A program made the translations under genes and the position numbers. The notes under the pieces were generated by a model. That model was not told the origin of the DNA. It did not search any database and worked only from the letters and a program-made list of their open reading frames with translations. From Kingdonia uniflora (taxonomy: Eukaryota > Streptophyta > Magnoliopsida > Ranunculales > Circaeasteraceae), in assembly GCA_014058105.1 (NCBI GenBank), contig JACGCM010002198.1, positions 385,001 to 449,000 on the forward strand: a DNA stretch of 64,000 nt, read 5' to 3'. Shown here piece by piece: positions 12,120-23,519 of this stretch. The stretch's first letter is position 1, and the number at the start of each line of letters is the position of its first letter.

Positions 12120-12389
12120 GTAGAAATTTGGAACAATTTCGGTTTACAACGTGATTACTATCTATTATTTCTTCTTTTTCTCTTATACATATGTTCTTTT
12201 AGCATATGGAACAATTGTATTTGGATCTTTAAATGTTTAATGGAATGAGGGATTTATTTTGGATATCTATATTTTGTTCATATATCATTAGTATGTATGA
12301 AATATATTGTTGGAGGATTGGGAGTGCTTTGCAGGTTCAGGAGTGCAATATTACAGTATTTTTAGTTTTTTTTAAAATTAAATAAATAT

Positions 12390-12777
12390 TACCACATACT
12401 TTATCCGTGGAAAAATGGGTATCTTCTGCGGTATTTACAATAATTAACCACAAAAAAACTCTGTGGCAAAAAATTACCATGGATTTACTCCGTATTAATA
12501 TAAATTTAATAACTACAGATAAAATTTGTGGCAAACAAATTGCTACGGATTTACTCCGTAGCAAAATAAATTAGATAACCACATACAAACTCCGTGGCAA
12601 AGAAATTTCTACGGATTTACTTCGTAGAAATATAAATTAGATAAGCACAGACCAAGTCTGTTTCAAAAAAAATTCCACGCACCATTTTCTATAGACCTCC
12701 ATTACATACTTTATCCATGGGGAAACGACTATTACCACAGATTAGGTCCGTGGTAATTTAGTAAAATTGGTGTATTG
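12390..12777 (-). repeat. Right TIR and subterminal repeats of the Pack-CACTA
   Basis: A dense array of about ten short inverted motifs built on CTACGGATTTACTCCGTAG and ACTCCGTGGCAAA, ending in the TIR (about 12748-12777). The motifs resemble the shorter set at the left end. The flank is TAA. Confidence 0.72.
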
Positions 12778-12819
12778 TAACTTTTACCTATATATAACAT
12801 GTTAATTTCATAAAATGTC

Positions 12820-13640
12820 GTCAGACAGCTGCAAAGAAGAAATCAGGTTACATAAAGTAGGTCAAGAAAAAGAGTTCATACCTTGGCTGAAAAATTAGGT
12901 ACAATAATTTTTGTCTTGCATTTTGATTAGTTGATGTGTCTATGTCAAAGAAAATTATAGCTAATTATTTTTTGTGTTATGATTTCAGAAAAATTAAACG
13001 AATCAAATGATATCGTTTTTTGTGACACTGTAAGAGGACCAATGGCAGTGTCTACAAGATACAATAAATATTGAGCTAACGGGTTTCTCTTTGTCACAAA
13101 GGATTATGTGGCAAATAGTAAATCAAAACAATGGGGTTATTACAAATTGCATGACCACTTTCTAGGCGATTCATAAGGACATGCTTATAGAGGATGAGTC
13201 ATTGACGTACTACAAAGTATTAAGGGATATTATACAACTAGAGTACCAAGAAGGATACAAACCTATTATATTTAGGTATGATTGGGTTAAAGTAACACAT
13301 GGTAAGTTGGATAAGGAAGCAAATATAAGACTGGTGAGATTATCCAATTTTATGAGCTCAAACCAAATAGGAGATGAGCCATTTATTCTAGCAGAGCATG
13401 CGAGGCAAGTTTGTTACTTTGAGGATCCAAAAGTTCCTGATTAGAGCGTTATATTGGATGTCCTAGCAATGGTTTACATTGAAGATGAAATTTGTATTGC
13501 CTTAGAACAACCTGATATTACTAATATATATATTGGACATCAAAATAATGAGGCTCCCTATAAAAGTGAGAGATTATTCTTGGAGGAAGACAATGTGGTC
13601 ATCGAGAAGAGTAAGAAATGAAAACGAGTAAAAAACAGTA
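12820..13640 (+). pseudogene. CACTA transposase C-terminal region (DUF4216-like), remnant
   Basis: 13181-13444 is open and reads SLTYYKVLRDIIQLEY, FRYDWVKVTHGKLDKEANIR, then DEPFILAEHARQVCYFEDPK. This is the pattern of the DUF4216 domain in plant CACTA TNPD/TNP2 transposases. Upstream pieces fit the preceding region: VGQEKEFIPWLKN near 12855 and ANGFLFVTKDYVANSKSKQW near 13077. There are stops at several points. It lies just outside the right end of the Pack-CACTA, so it probably belongs to an older element into or beside which the Pack-CACTA inserted. Confidence 0.7.
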
Positions 13641-13644
13641 GGAA

Positions 13645-14439
13645 AAACTAACGTTTGCGACTAGTTAAATCATTTATGGTGGGAATAATCTAGGGGTCCA
13701 TTAAGATAAAATATTCTTACTTTTAACAATTAAACAACTATAAGCTCTATGATTATATCACTTATTATAACTATTTAATCATATTTTTGAAACTTGTGAT
13801 TTTTTTATGGTTGGAATGGCCATGCAAGAATTAGGCATTGATTTTTTCTGCTTTTTCTCAATTTTATTTCCTTGGTTCATGTCTTGTTTCTACAACAACA
13901 CATCGTGATTCAATGTGGATTCCATAAAGGTTGAACCTTATGAGGTAATCCTTATCAAAACCATTATTTTATTTAACAAGTGTTTCCTTGTAAGTATCAA
14001 ATTATACAACATGATTCTTGGGGAAGTAGTATTGTTTTTCAATTTTATGATACAACATGAATTGCAAAGCCAACCTCTTATTAATGTATTTTTCGGGTAG
14101 ACGTTTATTCCTTCATATTGAACCCTTTGTCATCTTAAGTTGCAGTTGCTAATTGGAATACACTCGATAAATGCCCTTCCCTCCTTGGGATACCACTTTG
14201 AATAGCATGGTAAGTTGCACCAACTTTGTGTCCAAAGAAATCATTTTTGTTGTTGCAACGTAAGCAGAATTTTAATATTCTTTTGTGTGAAAGATATACA
14301 AAGGTGAAACATAAAAGTAAAGGAACAGGCAGAGGCAGAGGCTACATAGTGTAGTTACTCTAAACAAAAGGAAACAATTACAATGCAAATCTAAAATACT
14401 TCACAAGAGGAGCTTCAGTCCTTGACAGAAAATTAGGTC
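13645..14439. other. No gene recognised
   Basis: AT-rich DNA with no recognisable coding, structural RNA or repeat signature. Confidence 0.5.
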
Positions 14440-14700
14440 TCCCCAAGTGCCAATTAGTTGGTCGGAACTACTTTTAGCTGCTAAGTCTGCGCCAAAATTT
14501 ATATCTCTCTAGATAGCTATGATTCCTAAGTTCTAAATTTTATTGTTTACTTGGTGCCAATCAGGTTGCAATTGCCATAGGACATTGTTGTTGTACTTGA
14601 AAGCATACACCAGAGCTTGCGAGTCTGAAATAATCTAGATCATCCTTAATTCAATCATGTCAACTTTCTTAAGAGCCTCAACTATAGCAAAGCATTAAGG
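14440..14700 (-). pseudogene. RNase H fragment of a non-LTR retrotransposon
   Basis: The reverse strand reads CFAIVEALKKVDMIELRMI, stop, ISDSQALVYAFKYNN and, further on, INFGADLAAKSSS. This is the order of the plant RNase H-like domain at the 3' end of LINE polyproteins: an AEA-like block, the SDS acidic motif, then the ADxLAK block. It is short and has several stops. Confidence 0.62.
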
Positions 14701-15643
14701 GAAGAAGGTTTTTGTATGTCAAAAGGAACTGTATATTTTGTGTACAAAGTTCAAGCTATTATCCTTAACATCTTTCCCTTTCAACAGTTTCCATGGTTTT
14801 GGATTGCATACTTCTTATTATGGGCGGCTATATTTGTCATTTTTTAATGGATTGTTCATGAATGCGTCTCAATTTGGTAATCACGGCTCCCTCATCTTTT
14901 TTATTTTAAATAACTAAACTTTCATTATTCATACAAGAATATCGACTATCTTATTTATTGCAGGTGGCCTTACACGTTTCTTGACTTAGCATCCCCTTAC
15001 TGGTTTGTCTGATGCCAAACTTTTGCTGACCCCACCATCAATGATAAAAATTTGACGGTTAAAAGTCATCGTTAAAAGACTTTTGCAAGAGGTAAAATTC
15101 ATCTCGGAAAGCCTCTTTAATTGTGGTGTACTAGCCGCCTTAACCATATCCTGCCTTTCCCTTGAGACCCCCCCCCCCTCCCTAACCTTCGCCACCTTGC
15201 CCCATTCCCAAATTTTTCTGAGTAGTCTCTATTAACTACTTGCACACATCTCATGAAGATTTTTAACCCATGATACACTCACAGGAGAAATAAATTTGTA
15301 CACTAGAAACTTAGTTGACACAACTCTGTTTAACTTTACATTAACACTAGTATCACTAGGCAAAAATATGTAAATACCGACAGTTTTGGATAGTTATTTA
15401 TGACTTGCGATTATGCCCTTTTTTAAGTGAAAATTATAACTTCCATTAGCAGTTGTGGTTTTATAACCCCCATCGTTAATCTAATCTTCTTTCATATTTT
15501 TGTCTTGAGAAATATGATTGGTTAACAAGTAGCAAAATTATTCTAATTTCGACTGTGAACCAAGTCGTTTTGGTTTCTGAACATAAAACCACACCAATCC
15601 CATTCAAATATTTATGCGATCTCTATCCCTCCCATCTCTTTAA
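14701..15643. other. No gene recognised
   Basis: A short minus-strand open frame (14986-15195) around a poly-C run at 15171-15178 matches nothing recognised. The rest shows no coding signal. Confidence 0.5.
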
Positions 15644-16470
15644 GAGCACCTCCAATAACAAGGTATGTGATTTTGGTTTGGCGTACCGATATACCTGAAT
15701 CGCATACTATTTTGGTCCAACAAGGAGCTACAATTTTTCACCGACGCACTAAACCGTTCAGCTCCAACATATAAGAGAATCTCTAACAGCATGGTATGTT
15801 GTTACACTTTTCACATACTTTTGCAAAAACTCCTTCTAATAGGAGTATGGTATTCAACATACTCACCCCCATACCCCTTAAAAGTATGAGAATCCAAAAC
15901 TTGGAGAGTGGTATGTGCATACTACTTTTGTGGGTCCCTCACAAATATTTCTTCTCTTCCTTTCATTTCTCTTACTAATTAAAAAATATTGTGGGTCACA
16001 TTTTTTAATAAAAAGACTCATCCTCTCATAAAATAACATTGTGGGTCCCAATTTTAATATAAAAAACTAAATTTGGAGATAAATCTGTTGGAGAAAAGTG
16101 GTATGCTATTCTGAATACTAGTATCCAAAACTGGAATAGCATACCTTCTCTGTTGTAGATGCTCAAAGTAAAATAAGACAAAACCAAACAATTTGTTAAT
16201 ATCAGGCTAGGCACATAATTGATAAGCGCGTGGGCTAAAAAAAGTAGTACACGCTTAATCATTCAGCTTTAGATGACGTAGGCGGTATGAGAATAATCCT
16301 CACAAAATTCAAGTTTCTCATAGTTTGAAGGGGTATAGGGGTGGGTATGCTGAACCCCATACCCGTGTTGGAAGGGGTTTATATAAGAGTATGTGAAAAT
16401 TGTAACAGCATACCGTGTTGTTGGAAGTACTACAAGTATAAACCTTTGTTGAAGGTAATTGGAGTTGCTC
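15644..16470. mobile_element. PIF/Harbinger-type MITE (outer of a nested pair)
   Basis: The left end GAGCACCTCCAATAACA pairs with the reverse complement of the right end, GAGCAACTCCAATTACC. The element is flanked on both sides by TAA, the three-base target site typical of Harbinger/Tourist elements. It is 827 bp with no transposase. A second MITE sits inside at 15775-16164. Confidence 0.75.
15775..16164. mobile_element. Inner MITE nested in the outer MITE
   Basis: The left end GAGAATCTCTAACAGCATGG pairs with the reverse complement of the right end, GAGCATCTACAACAGAGAAG. The left flank is TAA; the right flank is AAA, so one base of the duplication differs. Length 390 bp, internally AT-rich. 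Confidence 0.65.
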
Positions 16471-16604
16471 TAAGTATAACCTCTCTTATATCTATCTATC
16501 AATACACCCTATGACGAAAAGTACCATAAACAACCCCCATTTTCTTTATGATTGTAATTTTATAAAGACATCTTCTCCATCTCTGCCATTCTATAACTCA
16601 AATG

Positions 16605-17933
16605 TAGGGATGGCAATTTTCCCTGCCCCGCCCCGTTTAGAGAGGATTGGGGATGACTAAATCGGGTATGGGGGCAGGTCTGGGTTGAGCTTGGTTAAAT
16701 CCGTCGGGGATCAGGCCTGATTTGGGACTGATAAAAAAATATTTGTTATCTGCCCCACCCCGCCCCGCCCCATATAATACATCTTAGTATATTTACAATT
16801 ATGCCCTAAAATAAACATAACCCTAATAACTCTCAAGTCTCTCCCTAATTCCCAAACCAAACAATCGAATCCCAAACCCTAATAACTCTAAAGTCCCAAA
16901 CCCAACAAGACGATTAAATCGAAATGAAAGAGTAAAATTTGCAAATTTGTAAATTTGAGGAATTAAATCAATCGATTGAGTAATACAACGGATATCTAGT
17001 ATCATGGTATGCTCTTTCTCTCTCTCTCTCTCTCTCTCTCTAAATCAAATTGTAATGTTGCTATTCTTTTTCATGGTTTAGGTTGGAGTTCTTTCTTGTA
17101 ATGTTGGTTTAGGAACCATATGATTGAATCTTCTTTATTTTTCATGGAATTAAATCGTAATATCCTCTTGTTGTTATTTGGTCTGCTGAAAAGTTAGACA
17201 TATGACTGAATCTGATCTACTCAATTTGGTCTTAAATTTTTCTCCATTGGGTTTTGAATGTTCATGGTATTTTCTTTGTTTTAAAGGCTAAAATTGTTAC
17301 TGAAGAATCTGAGACAATCTATAGTTTCTTCCAACCTTTTTCAATAGTTTTTCTAGTACCATCATAAATTGCTTAAATTTTTGCCATAGCCATATATTTT
17401 GTAGTATTCTCTGCAGATCTATTGTATGCACCACGGGCAATATCAGTACTATCTAACATGCCTTAATAATCCTGAGATCTTGAATATTACTATGCATACT
17501 GATTTCTGAAAGTGTTGTTGTATCAGCTATGCCTTGCATAATGTGTTGTTTGATGTTCTGCATGTTGGTTTTATAGTATTCAAATCTCTATTTATTTTTA
17601 GCCCTCCATAGATTACTGCATAAAACAAATACTATGGTGATCCACAAGTCTTTGATGTATGAGCTTGAATGCTAGTTTCTTTCTAGAATAGCTCTTCATT
17701 TATCTACATATTAGGCTTTGTAAGGTGGTGATCCACAAGTATTTGTTGACTTGGCCCCCTAAATTATTATTTTTTGTTAAATGGGACGGGGATGGGGTTA
17801 GATCTTGTAAGGTGGAGCAGATTTGGGGATCCAGTTAAACGGGTATCGGGGCAAGGATAGGGGGTTGAAACCTAAGCGGGGATGGGGATGAGATTAGCTC
17901 CCTCGCCTCAAATTTGTCCCATTGCCATCCTTA
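16605..17933. mobile_element. Non-autonomous hAT element
   Basis: The ends are TAGGGATGGCAATTTT on the left and, reverse-complemented, TAAGGATGGCAATGGG on the right. The flanking 8-mers are CTCAAATG and CTCAGACG (6 of 8 identical), the 8 bp target duplication expected of hAT elements. Both subterminal regions are rich in GGGGATGGGG-type motifs. There is no transposase in its 1329 bp. A (TC)n tract lies near 17012-17041. Confidence 0.8.
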
Positions 17934-17941
17934 CTCAGACG

Positions 17942-19762
17942 ATATCTCCATGCCTCTCTCCGTCTTTAGTATGATTTCCCTCTCTCTCTCTCTCACTCTT
18001 TAGAAATCCCTCTAAACATCAGCAGTCTGCAGCATTTTTCTTACTGTTTGAGCCAATCTCAATGGCATTTTTTATTCTTTCTATCCCTATTATCTAATTT
18101 CCCCCTTTTACATGATTAATTAATTTTCTTATTAGGGTTTATTTCGTTTCCCCCTTTTACAGGGTGTTTAATGATTGGGGTTTCCTTTTGGATTTGTTTA
18201 TGTTAGAAAATACAAAGAGGTCTCTGGTTTTCTTTTTCCTTGAGTGGTATAACTAAGTATTTTTAGTCCCTCATTAGATATGAGGGAAGCTCAACTCTAC
18301 TATATAAATAAGTTTAACACTTAACTTTTTGTAACTTGTTGTAATGAGAGACCCATGTGTGCAAACTAGCTTGGGTGCATGGGCTACCCATGGGCCTGCT
18401 CGACCTAGGAAACCTGCTTACTATTATAAGTTTATGATTCTTCATTGGGCTCATGGGGATTCCTTGGAACACTTAGTCATATTTTTGGGTTTGAGGTCTG
18501 AGTTGGGTTGTCTCCAACAGATGCAGCTTAAAGTGTGACTCTTGGTGAAGAGGCACTAACTTGAGGTGTGACCCTTGGTGAAGTGTCATTTATGCTCTAT
18601 ATAACCCAACTTTGTTTTTATTTATAATTATCAGCTTTTCAGAATTTTCTTAAGTCATTTTCATGAGAGAATATAGACATAATCAGGGTTTTTTTGGCAA
18701 AGAGATAGAAGTGTTTTCTTTTCACTGTAACTGATCATTGTTTCCTTGGAGACAGGGGCCTAAATTCCTGTAAAGTACTATGGTAGGGGCAAATCTATCT
18801 TAAGGAAATAGTGTGTATGTACTAGACTCAATCATCTCCTTAAGAGGTATTATTTGTTCATAACGATCGGATCACAATTTTACTGTTTTGGATAAATTTC
18901 TGATAACTGTAAATAATAAATGAATCTAGTGGCTTTATTACTTTATGGATTATGGAATAACTCTAGGCAAAGTGGTTAGGGAAATTAGGGATGGAAGAAG
19001 ACTAAGAGATTATCTACTGGAGGAGAGTTATTGATGGAAAAATAAAACTTCATAAATTGGATCTTAGAAGTCATGTACTTTACATCTCATATGGTTGGTT
19101 TATTTAAAGGGACATGAGGGAAGAGGCGATATCGTTGTGATTTGAAGTTGGTAGGTTAGGCTTTTTCTTGCGACGATTTTTGTGCTTATTTATGATGGCC
19201 AAAGGGGATTTGGGGGACCCTAGCACTACTCATTTGAGGACATCATAATTTCCTCCTTGAGGGCCAGATGATAGTGATAAGAAATGGTACTTTATAGTTA
19301 TTGAATCTGGCGCCATCTCTATAACTCTTATCACTAATAGCATATTATTTCATTGTAAGTTTTTCATCTTACTCTGCTATTCTCAGGTCTTCAGCATCAA
19401 TTATGATTGGTACCTAGTCAATATTCACTATCATTTTTCATAAACTATCGTTGTACTGCCTCTCTATGTTGCTATTATCTTTTCTTATGGTTTATAAATG
19501 GTGGAAAATCTTTACCCTAGATCAAAAATAGATTTGTGGCTCTCTTTGTACTTCCCTTGCTATTATTTTGCTTCATCTGTAGTAATACACCATTAACTAC
19601 ACATTCAAAGTTGTTGATACTCATCAAGATCTTTTTATTTTAGTACTCCTCACTATTTTGTCTAGATCTACTTGTAATTCTCTTAATTGGTCAATTATAC
19701 TATTTTCTGTCTCTACTTTCCCTAATGCTCTTGTTATGAGAATCCCTTTTTCTAAGCATATG
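17942..19762. other. Unassigned; possible LTR-like remnant
   Basis: No protein family recognised. Features of an old LTR are present near 18520-18620: a repeated GTGTGACTCTTGGTGAAG / GTGTGACCCTTGGTGAAG and CTCTATATAACCC, a TATA-like motif. No partner LTR was found, so this is only a possibility. Confidence 0.3.
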
Positions 19763-19946
19763 TGATAGATCATGCCTCGTGGGATGTCTACCCACGAGGC
19801 CACATACCTTTTACTTTAGCTTTATATTGATTTTAAGAGCCTTTTTGTTTTTTAGTTCCCTTGTTTGAGTTTGGGGAAAAACTCTAGAGACCCTAGAATT
19901 ACAATTAGAGATATTTTTAAGCTTCCACAAATTGTAGTAATTAACA
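19763..19946 (+). repeat. 5' LTR of the chromodomain gypsy element
   Basis: Begins TGATAGATCATG and ends TTAACA. It shares CTACCCACGAGGCCAC and GAATTACAATTA with the 3' LTR. Confidence 0.87.
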
Positions 19947-19962
19947 AATTTGTACCAGAGCT

Positions 19963-20900
19963 ATGAGTGATCCTAGGTCTTCCTTCAATGTTTGTATGAT
20001 TCTTGAGATAGCAAGATTGGAAGCGGGAGTTGTGAAAGAGGACTCAAAGAAATTCGATGGAGATGGCTTGGAGATGAAACACCTCAAAGAGATGACGGAG
20101 AGAAAGGTTCATCGTGTGATTAATCTAGTAGGTAGGAAAGACAGAGACATCTCATAGAGCTCTCTATCGAAAGATACCGAGGTGGTTGTGGCTTTGATGC
20201 AAGGGGTTTACATGATCAATGGTTCCAATCGTCAGGAAGCCCAACCGAAGAAGACCAACCCTAACCCAAATCCCTTGCCATGAATTCGATGAAGGATGGG
20301 CAAAGAGACATATTCATTACCATTGAAGATGGAGTGATCGTCGGTGACTAGTTTGGCCTACAGTCTAGAGAGTGAGGAACCTAACAAAAAAGAGATCGAA
20401 AAAGCTCATGAGTCATTCGAATGAGGATTAGACCGTTTGAACGAGTCAGTATCCACTCCAGCCAAGAGTTCTATTGTCGAAAGTAGGCAAAATTTTGAAA
20501 GTCGTTCGAATGACTTTTGGGTCCATTTAAGCGAGTCGATGACAAAACCAATCACAACACTAATAGATTTTCAGACCAAAAATGAGGAGGAGTAGGGTTT
20601 CACTAATTTCTTCACACAATTAGGTATTTTCCACCAAACACAACAAGCAAGTCCAGCAATTAGGTTGGGCAAAGCTACCCCAAAAGATACACTTTTTGGG
20701 TCGATTCAAATACGGATCTAAGAGGGAGAAATTTTGTATAATTATGTTGACCCATTTTGGAGTGAGTTCGACAACTAATCATAGACGGCAATGTATTGCT
20801 TTTTGGGGATTTTGAATAAGCATGGAAATTTTGGCACAATAAAGTTTAATCGTTCTGGAGACAAAATCATCGGTTAGGAAAAACACTGTGGATGGATTCA
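19963..20900 (+). pseudogene. Degenerate gag region of the gypsy element
   Basis: An open stretch at 19963-20157 begins MSDPRSSFNV just after the primer site and is rich in charged residues (KHLKEMTERKVHRV). After it the frame is broken. Position, not sequence, is the reason for calling it gag. Confidence 0.4.
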
Positions 20901-20973
20901 GACTCGTCTTATTCTCGTAACCAAGAACGGTATTTTTGGTAAAACAATTATTCTTTATTTATATACAAACCAA

Positions 20974-21993
20974 ATGGGTACGGAAAGTACCGTGGATGGA
21001 TTGGCAATCGTCCTTTTCTCAGAGGTACCTCTTTTGAGTTTAAGATCTTATTTTGTTATGCAACCAGAGTTAATGGGTAGGGAAAGTATCGTGGAAGAAT
21101 TTGCAGTTGTTTTATGCTCAGGGCTACTTATTATATTTTCAAAATTCACGGACACATATTTTTTAAAGACAGGGAGATTTGATAGGTTGTGTGGTCTTCT
21201 CCACGTACGCATGTCGAGCTATTCCTACACATTTTACCTTCAAACAGATGGACAGACAGAGGTGGTTAACAAAAATTTGGGTTATCTACTATGGTGTATT
21301 ATAGGGGATAGGCCTACGGAGTGAGATTTTGCACTTTTACAGGCTAAAATTTCTTTCAATAGTTTGGCCAATAGTTCTATTGGACTATCTCCTTTTTAGA
21401 TCGTGACGGGTTACTCCCCAGATATTGCACTAGATTTAACACCTATTTCCCAGTTAGTGCCTATTTTTGAAAGTACTGCAGAGTTTGCAGAGTCTATTTG
21501 GGGGATACATGAGAAGGTTCGTCGACAATTAACAGATGTTTATGCAAGAGTAAAGGAAATGGTAGATCTGCATAGGCGAGAGTTTATCTTTTAACCTAGA
21601 GACCTGGTTATGCTTTATATAGAGAAGGGTCATTGCACGGTAGTGGCATCTAAACTCCTCTTACGAAAATCATGATCACATCGCATCATCCGATACTATA
21701 GGGAAAATGCTTATAAGCTTGACATTCCTAGAGCGCGTTCTTATGTTGTCAATGTCAAACTTTTAACTCAGTTCTATGGTAGCATTCCATCACACCCAGT
21801 GATACCTATACCTCACATTGCATTGATTGATGAAATATTGGATAGCTATTTAGACGCAGTAGGATATGTTGAGTTTTTGGTACGATGGGTTGGTCATACA
21901 GAGGATGATAATGCACAGATTTCACGGGAGTCTTTCGCACTGATGGATCTGACATTTTGTAATGATTATATGCGGCTACAGAATTTTTGTTAA
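20974..21993 (+). pseudogene. Gypsy integrase C-terminus with chromodomain
   Basis: Contains the integrase core signature YLQTDGQTEVVNKNLGYLL (near 21237-21290). A linker with HEKVRRQLTDVYARVKEMVD and later FYGSIPSHPVIPIPH follows. The chromodomain (YVEFLVRWVGHTEDDNAQIS) is near 21865-21925. Chromodomains steer chromovirus integration towards particular histone marks. Stops at about 21322, 21399 and 21592 break the frame, so the enzyme is dead. Confidence 0.82.
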
Positions 21994-22016
21994 AATTCTT
22001 CTTAGGAGGGGAGAGT

Positions 22017-22200
22017 TGATAGATCATGTATCGTGGGTCATCTACCCACGAGGCCACGTACCTTCTACTTTAGCTTTATATTGATGTGGGGAGCCATTTT
22101 GCTTTTCATTTCTTTTGTTTAAGTTTGGGGGAAAATTCTAGAAACCCAAGAATTACAATTAAAGATATTTTGATGCTTCTGCAAATCGTAGTAATTAATG
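22017..22200 (+). repeat. 3' LTR of the chromodomain gypsy element
   Basis: The same 184 bp unit as the 5' LTR with many substitutions. Its final CA has become TG. Confidence 0.87.
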
Positions 22201-23182
22201 GTAGATTTCTCGGGGGATTTAATGGTTCAGATTGCTATTTTCCAATGTATCATTCTGTATACCATGGTCTTTTTTGCTTGAGTATATCGGAGATTGGATC
22301 CTTATTGGGAAACAATCCCTAGTACCATTAGTTTGGTTATCACTTTCAGAGTAGACTATGATATTTTGTGGTAATGAACCTCTTCATACTGAGGATCAGA
22401 TTGGGAATGATGGGAAAATCCATGTGGCGGTAAGAAATCCCATGAGATCGCGGTATGAAGTATTTCGTAAACCATCTCATGAAAGGCCAAACTCGTTAAC
22501 AACCATCTTATGAACTTTAAAAATGCAGAGCTCTCATTTATAAAATTGTCTATGAACATGAACTCGACACCTTTTCGCCCTACCATCTACAGTAGTTTCT
22601 GATATTTGAATTAGGTCCATATTTATAAGTTATTGGAGATAGATCACAACAGCCTCTTAGATAAACATATCATATATTTCTTCAATTAACCACTAGGCCA
22701 ATTACTTGTTCACGTGCTTCGCCAATCTCACAAGGTGAGATTCATGCTTATCTCGGTATGAGAATGAGCATGATCTAATTTAAATGTTACTTTAACAAAG
22801 GGTAAGAACACAAACTTGAATTATTTGGATGTGTTGTGGTGTCCTCCCATTTATAGTGTCTATCTATAATTATGTATGTTTGATTTATTCTGTTTGATGA
22901 CACTTCCTTTGCTTGCATGGGTCTGATCCTAGGTTGTCTCTTTCATTACTTCAGTTTCATGTTGCTAGAAATATGAGAGTTAATGTTCTTTTGGGGTTTC
23001 TTATTATTAATCTCCAAATTATGAAGAATATGGTCAAAACGAGCTTAGTTTTGCAAATAAAGATCGGTTTCATATTGGGCTCCAGGTCTTACCTGGTTAT
23101 TGGTATGTTACAGGCATATAAAGAAATAAAGTTTAAATTTTCTCAACATGAAAAAGGATTTAGACTTTTTATTTACGGGTAA
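22201..23182. other. No gene recognised
   Basis: AT-rich DNA between two LTR elements. No coding, RNA or repeat signal was identified. Confidence 0.5.
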
Positions 23183-23336
23183 TGTGAATCTACGAACGCG
23201 GAAGCTTAATTTGTATGTGATTAACACTAAGTTTAAACTAGATCTCAAAATAAAGTTTAATAAGAGGAAAACTCAACCTTTTTCATAAACAAATCAACTC
23301 CACTAACTACTTAACAACAAATAACCTTGACCTTCC
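23183..23336 (-). repeat. First part of the split 3' LTR (small LTR element)
   Basis: Begins TGTGAATCTACG and matches the first 154 bases of the LTR at 42994-43368. It stops exactly where the large gypsy element begins. Confidence 0.85.
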
Positions 23337-23519
23337 TCAAAGGGCCTAATTTTATAATAGCTCAAATAAGCTCTTATACCAAATGTACTTGTGACACAAT
23401 TAGTATGACCAATAATATAAGATGACACAGGTGATTAGCGTAGAAACTTTTGAATAGGTAAAAGCCACAACCTCGGCTTTAAGATTTAGTAATTGTATCT
23501 TTATTGCTTGAGATTGATA
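23337..23519 (-). repeat. Partial 3' LTR of the Tat-like element
   Basis: Shares AAAGGGCCTAATTT, TATACCAAATGTACTTGTGA and TATCTTTATTGCTTGAGA with the other LTR. After about 23519 the match is lost, so the rest is deleted or replaced. Confidence 0.8.

Larger units (their letters stand above)
2092..12777. mobile_element. Pack-CACTA element carrying four captured host gene fragments
   Basis: The left end reads CACTACACCAAAATTGTAAA. The reverse complement of the right end reads CAATACACCAATTTTACTAA, so about 30 bases form a terminal inverted repeat. Both ends are followed by short inverted motifs around CCGTGG and CTACGGATTTACTCCGTAG, as in the subterminal regions of plant CACTA (En/Spm) elements. 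Flanking triplets are TTA on the left and TAA on the right, an imperfect 3 bp target duplication. Inside there is no transposase. Instead there are fragments of DRP1, a CTLH/CRA protein, a JMJ25-like demethylase and PEX5, all on the + strand and with introns, which implies capture at the DNA level. That both ends belong to one 10.7 kb element is inferred from matching TIRs and subterminal motifs. Confidence 0.7.
19763..22200 (+). mobile_element. Chromodomain gypsy LTR element, internally deleted
   Basis: Two LTRs of exactly 184 bp (19763-19946 and 22017-22200) flank only 2070 bp. A primer-binding site (TTGTACCAGAGC, 19950-19961; one base from the initiator-Met form) follows the 5' LTR. A polypurine tract (AGGAGGGGAGAG) precedes the 3' LTR. 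The integrase C-terminus and chromodomain survive; protease and reverse transcriptase were not found. A full element would be about twice as long inside. No 5 bp target duplication is evident. Confidence 0.85.

Noticed and set aside
15171..15178. Poly-C run as a regulatory signal
   Set aside because: It is a short homopolymer with no supporting context.
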